Shown here: positions 1 to 8,318 of the stretch, piece after piece
How positions within the stretch are numbered: position 1 is the stretch's first letter
How the letters are laid out: each line of letters starts with the position of its first letter
Assembly (NCBI GenBank): GCA_030528885.1
Contig: JAUMXY010000029.1
Span: forward strand, 1-35,434
Length of the DNA: 35,434 bases
From: Bacteroidales bacterium
GTDB taxonomy: Bacteria; Bacteroidota; Bacteroidia; Bacteroidales; Bacteroidaceae
Reading direction: 5' to 3'
Translations under genes and position numbers: made by a program
The notes under the pieces: generated by a model
Databases searched by the model: none
What the model was told of the DNA's origin: nothing
Seen by the model: the letters and a program-made list of their open reading frames with translations, nothing else

Positions 1-10
1 CCTCCGGATA

Positions 11-58
11 GGTCAGAGTCTTACCTCTGGACAGGTGAGACTCTCACCACTTTTGGGG
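11..58. repeat. 23-bp-period palindromic repeat array (locus A)
   Basis: Two imperfect 15-bp palindromes of the type GGTGAGAGTCTCACC lie at 11-25 and 34-48, exactly 23 bp apart with an 8-nt spacer. They are followed by CCACTTTTGGGG. The same palindrome, period, spacer length and right flank recur at 13407-13487. The array may continue left of the window. It lies downstream of the lipoprotein gene terminator, outside any gene. Function unknown; it could be a REP-like element or a set of protein-binding sites. Confidence 0.75.
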
Positions 59-131
59 CAAAAAAAGAGGGGTTTTACAGCAATGATAAAATGACATGAG
101 AAACAAGGTTCGGTCAAGGGGAAGATGAATT

Positions 132-165
132 AAAAAGGTGGAACCTAGATAGGCTCCACCTTTTT
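132..165 (-). terminator. Intrinsic terminator of the lipoprotein gene, possibly bidirectional
   Basis: A hairpin with 15-bp arms and one mismatch (AAAAAGGTGGA-A-CCT paired with AGG-C-TCCACCTTTTT) and a 4-nt loop starts 18 nt after the stop codon of the minus-strand lipoprotein gene. The arms carry an A tract on one side and a T tract on the other, so it could stop transcription in both directions. Confidence 0.85.
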
Positions 166-182
166 AGACAACTTTTCTGTTT

Positions 183-3100
183 TTAATTATTGGGACGTAT
201 ATATATAGCTTTGGGAGCAAGAGTGTTTCCTCCCCAATAAACATCATTTTTACCTGATAGTATTGACGCATCTATTACAAATGATAGTTGACGGGTAGTC
301 TCATCCCATACACACTTTTCACCATTAAATGAGGTATTGCTTCCTTCTGGCTTTATTGTAACCGTATTGGCGTTCCATTTATGTCCATAAAAGAAGTCAT
401 TAATTCCATAAATACCAGAATAATCAAAAACCAAAACAGCACCTTCTGTAGCATAATTAGGCAAAACAGCCTCAATATCAGCGAAAGGAACATACCACCA
501 TGTTTTTCCTTCTTTTGCAATATTATAAGTATCAGGAAGGGGATTCGCTAATTTAAGTTCTAATTGTACTAATTGGCTACCCGCATTGCTCTCATTATTA
601 TTGGTGTCATCAGAGCCTGCATTGCCGCCCGAACCACCAGTATCACCGGAGTTATTGTCATCAGAGTTGTTGTCATCCGAACCGCCAGTATCGCCAGAGC
701 CTTCATTACCCGTATTGCTGTTATCTTCTCCACCAGAGACGTTGGTGCTTCCGCCCTTTGGACGATTCACGGTATTGGTTGTAACCCAAGTTCTTGCCCA
801 ATCCGTCCAACTCTTGTCCTGCACCCAATCGGTAAATTCAGGATAAGCATCAGTGATAGCGACATTCTCGCGCGGCCACTCCCATTCGCCCGGCAGCAAG
901 ATAATCTGCGGAGCTGTGCTGCTCATGTTGGGAGCCGTCACAAAGTGAGAAGTACCATTGTCACCAACCACTTTCACTCTGAAGTTGTTCTTGATGTCAT
1001 TGATGTTTGTTGTTGCCGTGATAGTTAGGTCGGGGATGACCAACTCGACAGACGGTGTTGTAACCTGTGCCCCAACATTTACCTGATGATAGAGGTTGTT
1101 GCCTACAGGCTGCTGGCCAAACAGTTGATGAACATTGCCCAGACATTTCTCATTATAATACAGTTCAACAGGAAGCGTACCACCGGCAGCCAAGAGGCGC
1201 ACCTTTCCTGCCACAAACTCCTTTGTTGTAGTAGAAGAAGAAACACCGTTCTCTGTCGTTGTTGTAGTGGTAGTCTTATATTCCTTATACACTTCCCACA
1301 CCACATCATTGAAGTCATAGTCAAACAAGCCGCCAAGGTCTTCACAAGCAAAAATCCAAGACTCGCTTTCATTGTTGGTAGCAACTTCCACTTCCACCAA
1401 TTCCTGATCGGCTTCAAACTCACCTTCAAGCCAGAAGACAACATCGTTCAAGTCTTCATCACGACCGCCATCCTCAAATCCAAGAGCCGTAATGCCATCT
1501 GCTTCCCAAGCAACAGCCTTTACCGCACCAAGGGGAGCCTTACCTTGCTGATACGTGAGGGAACTTGTATTACTATAATAATGTCCAATACGTGCATTCA
1601 GTTCAGGAAGAGAATAATTAAAATCACCTATAGCATAACCAGCCATGGTGTCAGAGCCTGGTGTGGCATCACTTGGACTAATAAAAAATACAATGTGATA
1701 ACCTTCCGGGAACTCGTATGTAGCCGTCTGGTCATGATTTTCTCCAAAGAAAACAAGTTTGTATTTGGTACCATACACTTTTGTTTCAGGATCTTTACCA
1801 TATAATGTTTTATATTCTTCAGACCAATTAGAAAGCTCCATATTCCAAACAGCCTTCCCCGAATTAGCCCAACCTTCAAAATAAATATTTGCCTGAGGGG
1901 TAGCATTGTCCATTAATACATAATGTGGCTGTTTCAAAGGGTCCTGTCCTTCTTTATAATAAACATATCCAAACTGGTCATAAAGACCTGTCGCACCATA
2001 AATAAACGGCAGTTCTATCTCACCGCCTTTTGTCGTAACCGAAAAACCAGACTCTATCTTTTGAAGAATTTCTAATTGTTCATCAAAAGTCGAACCATAA
2101 AGCACTGTTTTCTGCTGATCAAAATAATATACTGATTCTTTAAAAAATCCTCCATATCCAAATAGCTGTGCTCCAACAGAAAGAGTCCATGGGTCAGCCG
2201 CCCATTTCTCTACACCATTGAGGTAAGTGAGATTTATATAGAAAGATTTATCTATAACTTCTTGCTGCAAAGAAACTTTGGTTAAATCAACTGTTGCATT
2301 AGTGAAATCCAAATGAGTAGGAATGACACAATTTAAGAAAGGCCCATTGGATTCTTGGTAATTCGCTGGTTCATTTTTTTCCAGCATATCCACTAATGAT
2401 TCCCAAGAATAAAATTTATCATCATATACTATTGTGTTAGCCGTTATCGGACGAGCAACAGACTCATTAACAGTAGCATTATCAAAATTCAATTCGTTGT
2501 CAACAACAGTAATGCCATTGAAAAGATTTCCACAATAATATTGCGCACCCAAACCGTAAGTTTCCTTTACAAACTGCTTTAATTCATCTAAAGAAAAGAT
2601 GGTTTTTATATTTTGATTGTCTTTATTATAAACATGATAATAACCTTCTTTTTCTGCAACATAAGTATTTGACTCATTAAGTGTTGCGTTAGAGAAATCC
2701 CATGCTGCTGGCACTATACAGTCTGCATTAAAAGGAGCATAATAGCTTTGATTAAGATTAGGATTATTAGTAGCCCATTCTCGCAACTCTTCTAAAGTGT
2801 AATATGAGCCATTATAGTAATATTTTTCTCCTAACGACTCTGATTCAGCAACCTTAATCAAATTTTCTTGTACTCGCCCTTTCGTCACATTGCTTGCCGC
2901 ACGTGTTGCAAGAGCCTTTGCCTCCTTTTTCTTTACCGGCTTGTCGTTGATGCTGACAGCGTTGTCTTTAAGATCGTAGTATCCCTGCACAACAGCCTTG
3001 CCTTGCGCGTCTCGCACAATGGCATAAACCTGTTCGGTGCCATCCACCACGTTGAAAGCCAAAGCGGAGCCGCCAAGCTTGGTGCTGAGAAGAAGCTTGG

Positions 3101-3350
3101 AGGTAGCAATAGCGGGCGCTCCTGAATAAATCTCAAGGTAACTGCCAGAAACGGCGGTGTTCACCTTCACTACATTTGCCATCGACCAATCTTGCTTGGG
3201 GTCTGCCAAACCGAAGATGGACTCGAAGTCTTTGCCAAACTCGATGTCTTTCTCTGTAAAGCCATTGTCATAATCAGAACAGCCAGAAACAGAGAACATA
3301 AGTGCTGCCATGCCAACAGCAAGCACCAGGTTAAAAAGATTCCTTTTCAT
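183..3350 (-). CDS. LruC/DUF4842-like surface lipoprotein with internal repeats
   Basis: A predicted outer-membrane lipoprotein of 1055 aa: signal peptide with lipobox VSGC (Cys24). Residues 41-56 carry the segment GLADPKQDW, which I associate with Bacteroidales surface proteins. Three repeats of about 60 aa follow (roughly 177-227, 238-297, 308-357), each ending in a version of DFSNATVNES. Residues 620-690 hold two acidic motifs (EDGGRDEDLNDVV and EDLGGLFDYDFNDVV), and 818-850 holds an EWPRE...AYPEFTDW stretch, both as expected of LruC/DUF4842 proteins. A Gly/Ser/Asn/Asp-rich linker (868-926) separates this from a C-terminal domain (927-1055) that may bind carbohydrate; that role is inference. 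The gene is monocistronic, with a terminator at 132-165. Precise function is unknown. Confidence 0.8.
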   Translation of the reverse strand: MKRNLFNLVLAVGMAALMFSVSGCSDYDNGFTEKDIEFGKDFESIFGLADPKQDWSMANVVKVNTAVSGSYLEIYSGAPAIATSKLLLSTKLGGSALAFNVVDGTEQVYAIVRDAQGKAVVQGYYDLKDNAVSINDKPVKKKEAKALATRAASNVTKGRVQENLIKVAESESLGEKYYYNGSYYTLEELREWATNNPNLNQSYYAPFNADCIVPAAWDFSNATLNESNTYVAEKEGYYHVYNKDNQNIKTIFSLDELKQFVKETYGLGAQYYCGNLFNGITVVDNELNFDNATVNESVARPITANTIVYDDKFYSWESLVDMLEKNEPANYQESNGPFLNCVIPTHLDFTNATVDLTKVSLQQEVIDKSFYINLTYLNGVEKWAADPWTLSVGAQLFGYGGFFKESVYYFDQQKTVLYGSTFDEQLEILQKIESGFSVTTKGGEIELPFIYGATGLYDQFGYVYYKEGQDPLKQPHYVLMDNATPQANIYFEGWANSGKAVWNMELSNWSEEYKTLYGKDPETKVYGTKYKLVFFGENHDQTATYEFPEGYHIVFFISPSDATPGSDTMAGYAIGDFNYSLPELNARIGHYYSNTSSLTYQQGKAPLGAVKAVAWEADGITALGFEDGGRDEDLNDVVFWLEGEFEADQELVEVEVATNNESESWIFACEDLGGLFDYDFNDVVWEVYKEYKTTTTTTTENGVSSSTTTKEFVAGKVRLLAAGGTLPVELYYNEKCLGNVHQLFGQQPVGNNLYHQVNVGAQVTTPSVELVIPDLTITATTNINDIKNNFRVKVVGDNGTSHFVTAPNMSSTAPQIILLPGEWEWPRENVAITDAYPEFTDWVQDKSWTDWARTWVTTNTVNRPKGGSTNVSGGEDNSNTGNEGSGDTGGSDDNNSDDNNSGDTGGSGGNAGSDDTNNNESNAGSQLVQLELKLANPLPDTYNIAKEGKTWWYVPFADIEAVLPNYATEGAVLVFDYSGIYGINDFFYGHKWNANTVTIKPEGSNTSFNGEKCVWDETTRQLSFVIDASILSGKNDVYWGGNTLAPKAIYIRPNN

Positions 3351-3451
3351 AGTCTGCTAATCTTTTTTCTAACAATATGTTTTTCTATACAGGTAACATT
3401 AGGGGTCTTCTCCCGGTCAAGGAAGAGGGCGGCTACATGTGTGCCTTCATG

Positions 3452-3459
3452 CAAAGATA
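3452..3459 (-). promoter_or_regulatory. Possible -7 promoter box for the lipoprotein gene
   Basis: TATCTTTG on the minus strand matches the Bacteroidetes -7 consensus TAnnTTTG and sits about 100 nt upstream of the lipoprotein start. No convincing TTTG -33 box is seen at the right distance, so this is a weak call. Confidence 0.4.
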
Positions 3460-3564
3460 TGATTATTTTCCCTCACGATGAACTTTTTTGATAAAAAAAT
3501 ACATTTCCACCTTAATAAAGAGACAAAAAAGGAGCATTTTACCATCAATATAGAAAAAAAGTGC

Positions 3565-3572
3565 TAAATTTG
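3565..3572 (+). promoter_or_regulatory. Possible -7 promoter box for the response-regulator gene
   Basis: TAAATTTG fits TAnnTTTG and lies about 80 nt upstream of the start of the membrane-anchored regulator. A clear -33 box is not visible. The rest of 3351-3652 holds no gene that I can support. Confidence 0.4.
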
Positions 3573-3652
3573 CAAGTCAGTACCATTACACGCGCTATCA
3601 TATCAAGAATATGATTTCGTGTTGGTTGTAACAACAGAAAAAGTTTAATCCG

Positions 3653-5038
3653 ATGGAAATAGCATTCATTACAGGACAGGTGGCAGCAGGAGCGACAGGA
3701 GAATCGGTGCTGCACATCTCTATGTGGGCGGCATTGTTTTGTGTGCTGCTGATAATATTTGGCATGTATTTCGTTTGCCGGCTGATTATCAGGCGAGAGC
3801 ATAAGAAGCTGGAAGAAAGGCTGAGGAAACAAGAACGGAAGCAGGAAGAGGAACTGAAAGAGCAGAAGCTGCAGACACTGACCAGGGTGAGCCGAGAACT
3901 GCAAACGCCCATAGCCATGATTATCGCGCCTCTGCAGCAGATGGCCAACGAGCCTTTCTCGGACGATGTGCGTCTGAGGGTGCAGATTGTGCTGAGAAAC
4001 GCGCAGGTCATGCTGCACCAAATCAATATGCTTCCGATTGACACGAAGGCAAGCGTGATGCCGCTGGAGACGACTTTGCCGCAGATGCCGATGAGCGTTG
4101 AGACGAAACCTGTACAACCTGTCACGCCATCGCCTGCTCCAACACCTGCAGCAGAAACACACGCTACGTCAGGTGTTGATGACAGCAACGCCGCTAAGGT
4201 GGCTTTGGCTAACGAAGCTCTGAGTGACGAAGATCTGAACGAGAAGAATCACCAGTTTACGATGCTGGTTGTGGACGACAGCGCTGACATGTGCCGTTTT
4301 GTACGCGACTACTTCCGTGGCGAATACAACGTGATTACTGCTGCCGACGGCGAACAGGCGGTCAAGCAGTTGCAGGACAACGATAACATCGACCTCGTGG
4401 TCAGCGACGTGACGATGCCTAAGATGGACGGACTGGAGTTGTGCCGCTATGTGAAGACAAACCTGAGGTGGTCGCACATTCCTGTCATTCTGCTGACGGG
4501 AAGAACCAGCGAGGAGATGGAGATGGAAGGTCTGAAGCTGGGCGCTGACGACTACATCACGAAGCCTTTCAACGTGGAGATGCTTCGCCTGAGAGTGAAG
4601 AAGCTGATCGAGAAGAAAGAAAACCGCCAGAAGCAATTCCGCGAGAAGATTGATGTTGCCCCAAGCGAAATCACCATCACTTCGGTGGACGAGGAGTTCA
4701 TCCAGAAGGCACTGAAGATTTGCGAGGAGCATATCTCTGACACGGAATTCTCGGTAGAGGTGTTAGGTCAAGAACTTTCGCTGAGCCGCACCTATCTGTA
4801 CAAGAAGCTCATCAATATCACAGGCAAGGGGCCTGCTGAATTCATACGCACCATCCGCATGAAGCGTGCCAAGCAATACCTGGAAAGCGGGCAAATGCAG
4901 ATTACAGAGATATCGGCAGCCTTAGGTTATAACAGTCCGAAGCGCCTCACAGAGAACTTCAAGGCTGAATATGGCATGTCGCCATCGGAATACCTGAAGA
5001 AAATCAAGAACGAGAGAAACGGAAAACTGAAGATTTAA
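3653..5038 (+). CDS. Membrane-anchored response regulator/AraC protein (reduced hybrid two-component system)
   Basis: A 461-aa transcription regulator. A single membrane segment lies at about residues 23-46, followed by a charged coiled coil (47-75). Residues 73-100 (LTRVSRELQTPIAMIIAPLQQ) match the dimerisation/phosphoacceptor helix of hybrid two-component kinases, but the usual His of SHELRTP is Arg81, and no HATPase domain follows. A Pro/Thr/Ala-rich linker (150-175) leads to a complete receiver domain (acidic pair Asp208/Asp209, phosphoacceptor Asp252, Thr282, Lys304) and an AraC-type DNA-binding domain (about 350-452). No periplasmic sensor domain is present. Full hybrid regulators often control polysaccharide loci, and GH67 lies two genes downstream, but that link is inference. 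The receiver must be phosphorylated by another kinase or work unphosphorylated. Confidence 0.85.
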   Translation: MEIAFITGQVAAGATGESVLHISMWAALFCVLLIIFGMYFVCRLIIRREHKKLEERLRKQERKQEEELKEQKLQTLTRVSRELQTPIAMIIAPLQQMANEPFSDDVRLRVQIVLRNAQVMLHQINMLPIDTKASVMPLETTLPQMPMSVETKPVQPVTPSPAPTPAAETHATSGVDDSNAAKVALANEALSDEDLNEKNHQFTMLVVDDSADMCRFVRDYFRGEYNVITAADGEQAVKQLQDNDNIDLVVSDVTMPKMDGLELCRYVKTNLRWSHIPVILLTGRTSEEMEMEGLKLGADDYITKPFNVEMLRLRVKKLIEKKENRQKQFREKIDVAPSEITITSVDEEFIQKALKICEEHISDTEFSVEVLGQELSLSRTYLYKKLINITGKGPAEFIRTIRMKRAKQYLESGQMQITEISAALGYNSPKRLTENFKAEYGMSPSEYLKKIKNERNGKLKI

Positions 5039-5076
5039 GCCTTATATAAAGATTTCACACATACAGATACAGAACA

Positions 5077-6351
5077 ATGAAAGAGCTAAAGGATATCAAG
5101 ATTGCAGTAGCAGGAACTGGATATGTAGGACTCAGTATCGCCACTTTGCTGGCACAGCACCATCAGGTGGTGGCTGTGGATGTCGTGCCTGAAAAGGTTG
5201 ACATGATTAACAATAAGAAGTCGCCCATTCAAGACGAATACATCGAGAAGTTTCTGTCTGAGAAGGAGCTGAATCTCACTGCCACTCTGGACGGGAAGGC
5301 GGCTTATGCCGATGCTGACTTCGTCGTGATTGCAGCACCGACTAACTACGACCCTGTGAAGAATTACTTTGACACGTCGCACGTAGAGGAAGTCATTGAC
5401 TTAGTGCTGGAAGTGAATCCTAATGCCGTGATGGTCATCAAGTCCACCATTCCTGTAGGCTATACGGAAGGACTGTACAATAAGTACGGCTATGCGATGA
5501 AACTGCTCTTCTCGCCTGAGTTCTTGCGCGAAAGCAAAGCGCTGTATGACAATCTTTATCCCTCACGCATCATTGTCGGTTCGCCCAAGCGCATTGAAGT
5601 GAAGAATGCAGAAGAGCTGCAGGAAGCTGCTGCCACCTTTGCGGCACTGCTTCAGGAAGGCGCCATCAAGGAGGACATTGAAGTGCTGCACATGGGGCTG
5701 ACAGAGGCAGAAGCGGTTAAGCTGTTTGCCAACACTTATCTGGCATTGCGCGTTTCCTACTTCAATGAACTGGACACCTATGCTGAGGTGAAGGGGCTGG
5801 ACGCGCAAGCCATCATCCAAGGAGTCGGCCTCGACCCGCGCATCGGCACCCACTACAACAATCCTTCATTTGGCTATGGAGGCTATTGTCTCCCTAAAGA
5901 CACCAAGCAGCTTTTGGCGAACTATCAGGATGTGCCACAGCAAATGATGACCGCCATAGTTGAAAGTAACCGTACCCGCAAAGACTTCATCGCAGACCGC
6001 GTGCTGCAGATGGCTGGATACTACAGTTACACCAACCGCATACGTTGGAACGAGGAAGTGGAGAAAGACGTGGTCATTGGCGTATTCCGCCTCACGATGA
6101 AGAGCAATTCTGACAATTTCCGCCAGTCATCCATCCAAGGCATTATGAAGCGTATCAAGGCAAAAGGCGCTACGGTCATCATCTACGAACCCACCCTGCC
6201 CGACGGAACAACCTTCTTCGGATCTAAGGTTGTCAACAACCTGGAAGAGTTCAAGAGCAAGGCTCAAGCCATCATCGCCAACCGCTACGACAGCTGTCTG
6301 GACAGCGTGCAGGAGAAGGTTTACACGCGTGACATCTTCAGAAGAGACTGA
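5077..6351 (+). CDS. ugd: UDP-glucose 6-dehydrogenase
   Basis: Oxidises UDP-glucose to UDP-glucuronate with two NAD+, a cytoplasmic step feeding capsule, exopolysaccharide or lipid A sugar synthesis. The 424-aa protein has the N-terminal Rossmann motif GTGYVG (residues 13-18), the substrate-loop motif SPEFLRE (146-152), the central-helix region [16 protein letters not shown], and the catalytic cysteine in [15 protein letters not shown] (Cys271). It closely resembles the short enterobacterial Ugd type (about 388 aa); the extra length is mainly inserts near residues 168-185 and 308-330. It starts 38 nt after the regulator gene and has no promoter that I can see, so it may be cotranscribed with it. 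Confidence 0.95.
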   Translation: MKELKDIKIAVAGTGYVGLSIATLLAQHHQVVAVDVVPEKVDMINNKKSPIQDEYIEKFLSEKELNLTATLDGKAAYADADFVVIAAPTNYDPVKNYFDTSHVEEVIDLVLEVNPNAVMVIKSTIPVGYTEGLYNKYGYAMKLLFSPEFLRESKALYDNLYPSRIIVGSPKRIEVKNAEELQEAAATFAALLQEGAIKEDIEVLHMGLTEAEAVKLFANTYLALRVSYFNELDTYAEVKGLDAQAIIQGVGLDPRIGTHYNNPSFGYGGYCLPKDTKQLLANYQDVPQQMMTAIVESNRTRKDFIADRVLQMAGYYSYTNRIRWNEEVEKDVVIGVFRLTMKSNSDNFRQSSIQGIMKRIKAKGATVIIYEPTLPDGTTFFGSKVVNNLEEFKSKAQAIIANRYDSCLDSVQEKVYTRDIFRRD

Positions 6352-6408
6352 TGAACTTTTCCTATAGACACATCTAACCATCTATAAACCGCAAACGAAC
6401 AAAGCCTA

Positions 6409-8154
6409 ATGAGAAAACTTTTATTCCTTGCACTCGTGCTGAGCGCATGCCAGTTGGTATGGGCTGAAGACTTTGAACTGCGACTGCTTAACCATTGGGA
6501 CAACCCCAACGGCACCATTGAACGAGGGTATGCAGGAAGGTCTATCTGGAAGTGGGAAGAGATTCCCGCCAACAAAAAGAAAATGCCAAAAGCACTGAGA
6601 CTGCGCTACGAAGAGTACGGCCGCATCAACCAAGAATATGGCATCAACGGAACCGTGCTGAACAACGTGAACGCCAAGCCCATGATGCTGACAAGCGACA
6701 TGCTGAAGAAAACAGCAAAGATTGCAGATATCTTGCGCCCCTACGGCATCAAGGTGTACCTGTCCATCAATTTCGCCTCGCCCAAAGCATTGGAAGAAGT
6801 GGAGACAGCCGACCCGCTGAATGCCGATGTGCAGGAATGGTGGGCTAAGAAAGCTAAGGAAATTTACAAGCTGATTCCTGACTTCGGCGGTTTCTTGGTG
6901 AAGGCCAACAGCGAGGGAGAGCCTGGACCTATGGACTACGGCAGAACCCATGTGGACGGAGCCAACATGCTTGCCAAGGCACTGAAGCCTTATGGCGGCA
7001 TCGTCATGTGGCGTGCCTTTGTCTATTCAGCAAAGGGAGGAGACCGTGCCAATCAGGCGTATGAAGAGTTCATCAACTTCGATGGCCAGTTTGCCGACAA
7101 CGTCATCATACAAATCAAGAACGGACCTATCGACTTCCAGCCCCGCGAACCCGTATCACCGCTGTTCTTTGCGCTGAAGAAGACCAAGATGATGGTAGAG
7201 TTCCAAATCACTCAGGAATACACAGGCGGCAGCATCCAGACCTGCTTCCTTGCCCCCATGTGGCGAGAATTCTTCGACACGCTCGACATGGTGGCAGACC
7301 GCCAGAAACTCGTGGGAGTGGCTGGTGTGGCAAACATCGGAGATGCCGACAACTGGACAGCCAACGACCTTGCCATGGCTAACTGGTACGCTTTCGGCAG
7401 ATTAGCCAATGACACCAAGGCTTCATCCAAGGAGATAGCAGAAGAATTCCTGAAGAAGAACTACAGCACCGACGAGCGTTTCGTGCGCCCTATGACCCAG
7501 TTGCTCCTGAAGAGCCGCGAGGCTGTGGTGGACTACATGATGCCGCTCGGATTGCACCACATCTTTGCAGGAGGGCATCACTATGGACCGGAACCTTGGT
7601 GCGACCCCAAAGGTTGGCGCGAAGACTGGCTGCCCAAGTTCTACCATCGTGCCGACACCATCGGACTGGGCTTTAACCGCACAGACCACACAGAGCCATG
7701 CCTGGCTGGCAACGAAGGCTCCAACAACGTAGGTCAATACCCGGAACCTCTGCGCAGCATGTACAACAATATCAAAACTTGCCCGGAAAACCTGTTGCTG
7801 TGGTTCCACCACGCATCATGGGACTACACCATGAGCAACGGTCTGTCCATGTGGGACAATCTCTGCTACACCTACGACCGCGGAGTGCGCCAAGCTGCCG
7901 AGTTTGTGAAGACATGGGAAGCTGCCAAGCCCTATGTGGACAGCACACGCTACGAACGCCAGCTGAAACGTTTCCAGCGTCAGGCAAGAGACGCACAATG
8001 GTGGCGCGATGCCTGCCTCCTCTACTTCCAGCAGTTCTCAGGCCAACCGCTGCCCCCCGACAGCCCAGCCCCTCAGTTCAAGCTGCAAGACCTGATGAAC
8101 TACACTCTGCACATCGACAACTACACAGCCGCGCCAATGGACAAACTTCCATAA
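6409..8154 (+). CDS. GH67 alpha-glucuronidase lacking the N-terminal domain
   Basis: Removes (4-O-methyl-)glucuronic acid from the end of xylo-oligosaccharides. The 581-aa protein has a signal peptide ending near WAE (residue 20) and then begins at once with the GH67 catalytic-module motif LLNHWDN...IERGYAGRSIW. The catalytic set is present: acid Glu169 in KANSEGEPGP, and Asp242 (PIDFQP) plus Glu270 (ITQEY) as the base pair. The spacings of 73 and 28 residues are the same as in Cellvibrio GlcA67A (E292, D365, E393, recalled from the literature). The C-terminal GH67 domain follows (HHYGPEPW onward, about 385-560). The usual N-terminal alpha/beta domain of about 120 residues is missing, and the 57-nt gap to ugd leaves no room for it. 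Probably periplasmic; activity is likely but not certain. Confidence 0.88.
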   Translation: MRKLLFLALVLSACQLVWAEDFELRLLNHWDNPNGTIERGYAGRSIWKWEEIPANKKKMPKALRLRYEEYGRINQEYGINGTVLNNVNAKPMMLTSDMLKKTAKIADILRPYGIKVYLSINFASPKALEEVETADPLNADVQEWWAKKAKEIYKLIPDFGGFLVKANSEGEPGPMDYGRTHVDGANMLAKALKPYGGIVMWRAFVYSAKGGDRANQAYEEFINFDGQFADNVIIQIKNGPIDFQPREPVSPLFFALKKTKMMVEFQITQEYTGGSIQTCFLAPMWREFFDTLDMVADRQKLVGVAGVANIGDADNWTANDLAMANWYAFGRLANDTKASSKEIAEEFLKKNYSTDERFVRPMTQLLLKSREAVVDYMMPLGLHHIFAGGHHYGPEPWCDPKGWREDWLPKFYHRADTIGLGFNRTDHTEPCLAGNEGSNNVGQYPEPLRSMYNNIKTCPENLLLWFHHASWDYTMSNGLSMWDNLCYTYDRGVRQAAEFVKTWEAAKPYVDSTRYERQLKRFQRQARDAQWWRDACLLYFQQFSGQPLPPDSPAPQFKLQDLMNYTLHIDNYTAAPMDKLP

Positions 8155-8205
8155 CGCCAAGCGGCCAGAGGCAGCACAGCCTCGCCGCTCCCCAGAAGAC
8201 AAAAC

Positions 8206-8245
8206 AATGCAGGAGGCATCCCCATATTGGCATGCCTCCTGCATT
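8206..8245. terminator. Bidirectional terminator between GH67 and M6 protease genes
   Basis: Perfect 14-bp inverted repeat AATGCAGGAGGCAT / ATGCCTCCTGCATT with a 12-nt loop, in the gap between two convergent genes. The plus side continues into CTCTTTAT and the minus side into TTTTGTC, so it can serve both. Confidence 0.85.
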
Positions 8246-8318
8246 CTCTTTATGCCGCGACAGATGCAGAAACTCAACGGCAAAAGCCTCACCGCATGAG
8301 AACCCGCAACCGTTCAAG

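Noticed and set aside
573-1028. Plus-strand open frames opposite the lipoprotein gene
   Set aside because: They lie antisense to a long, well-featured coding region and have no recognisable protein features.
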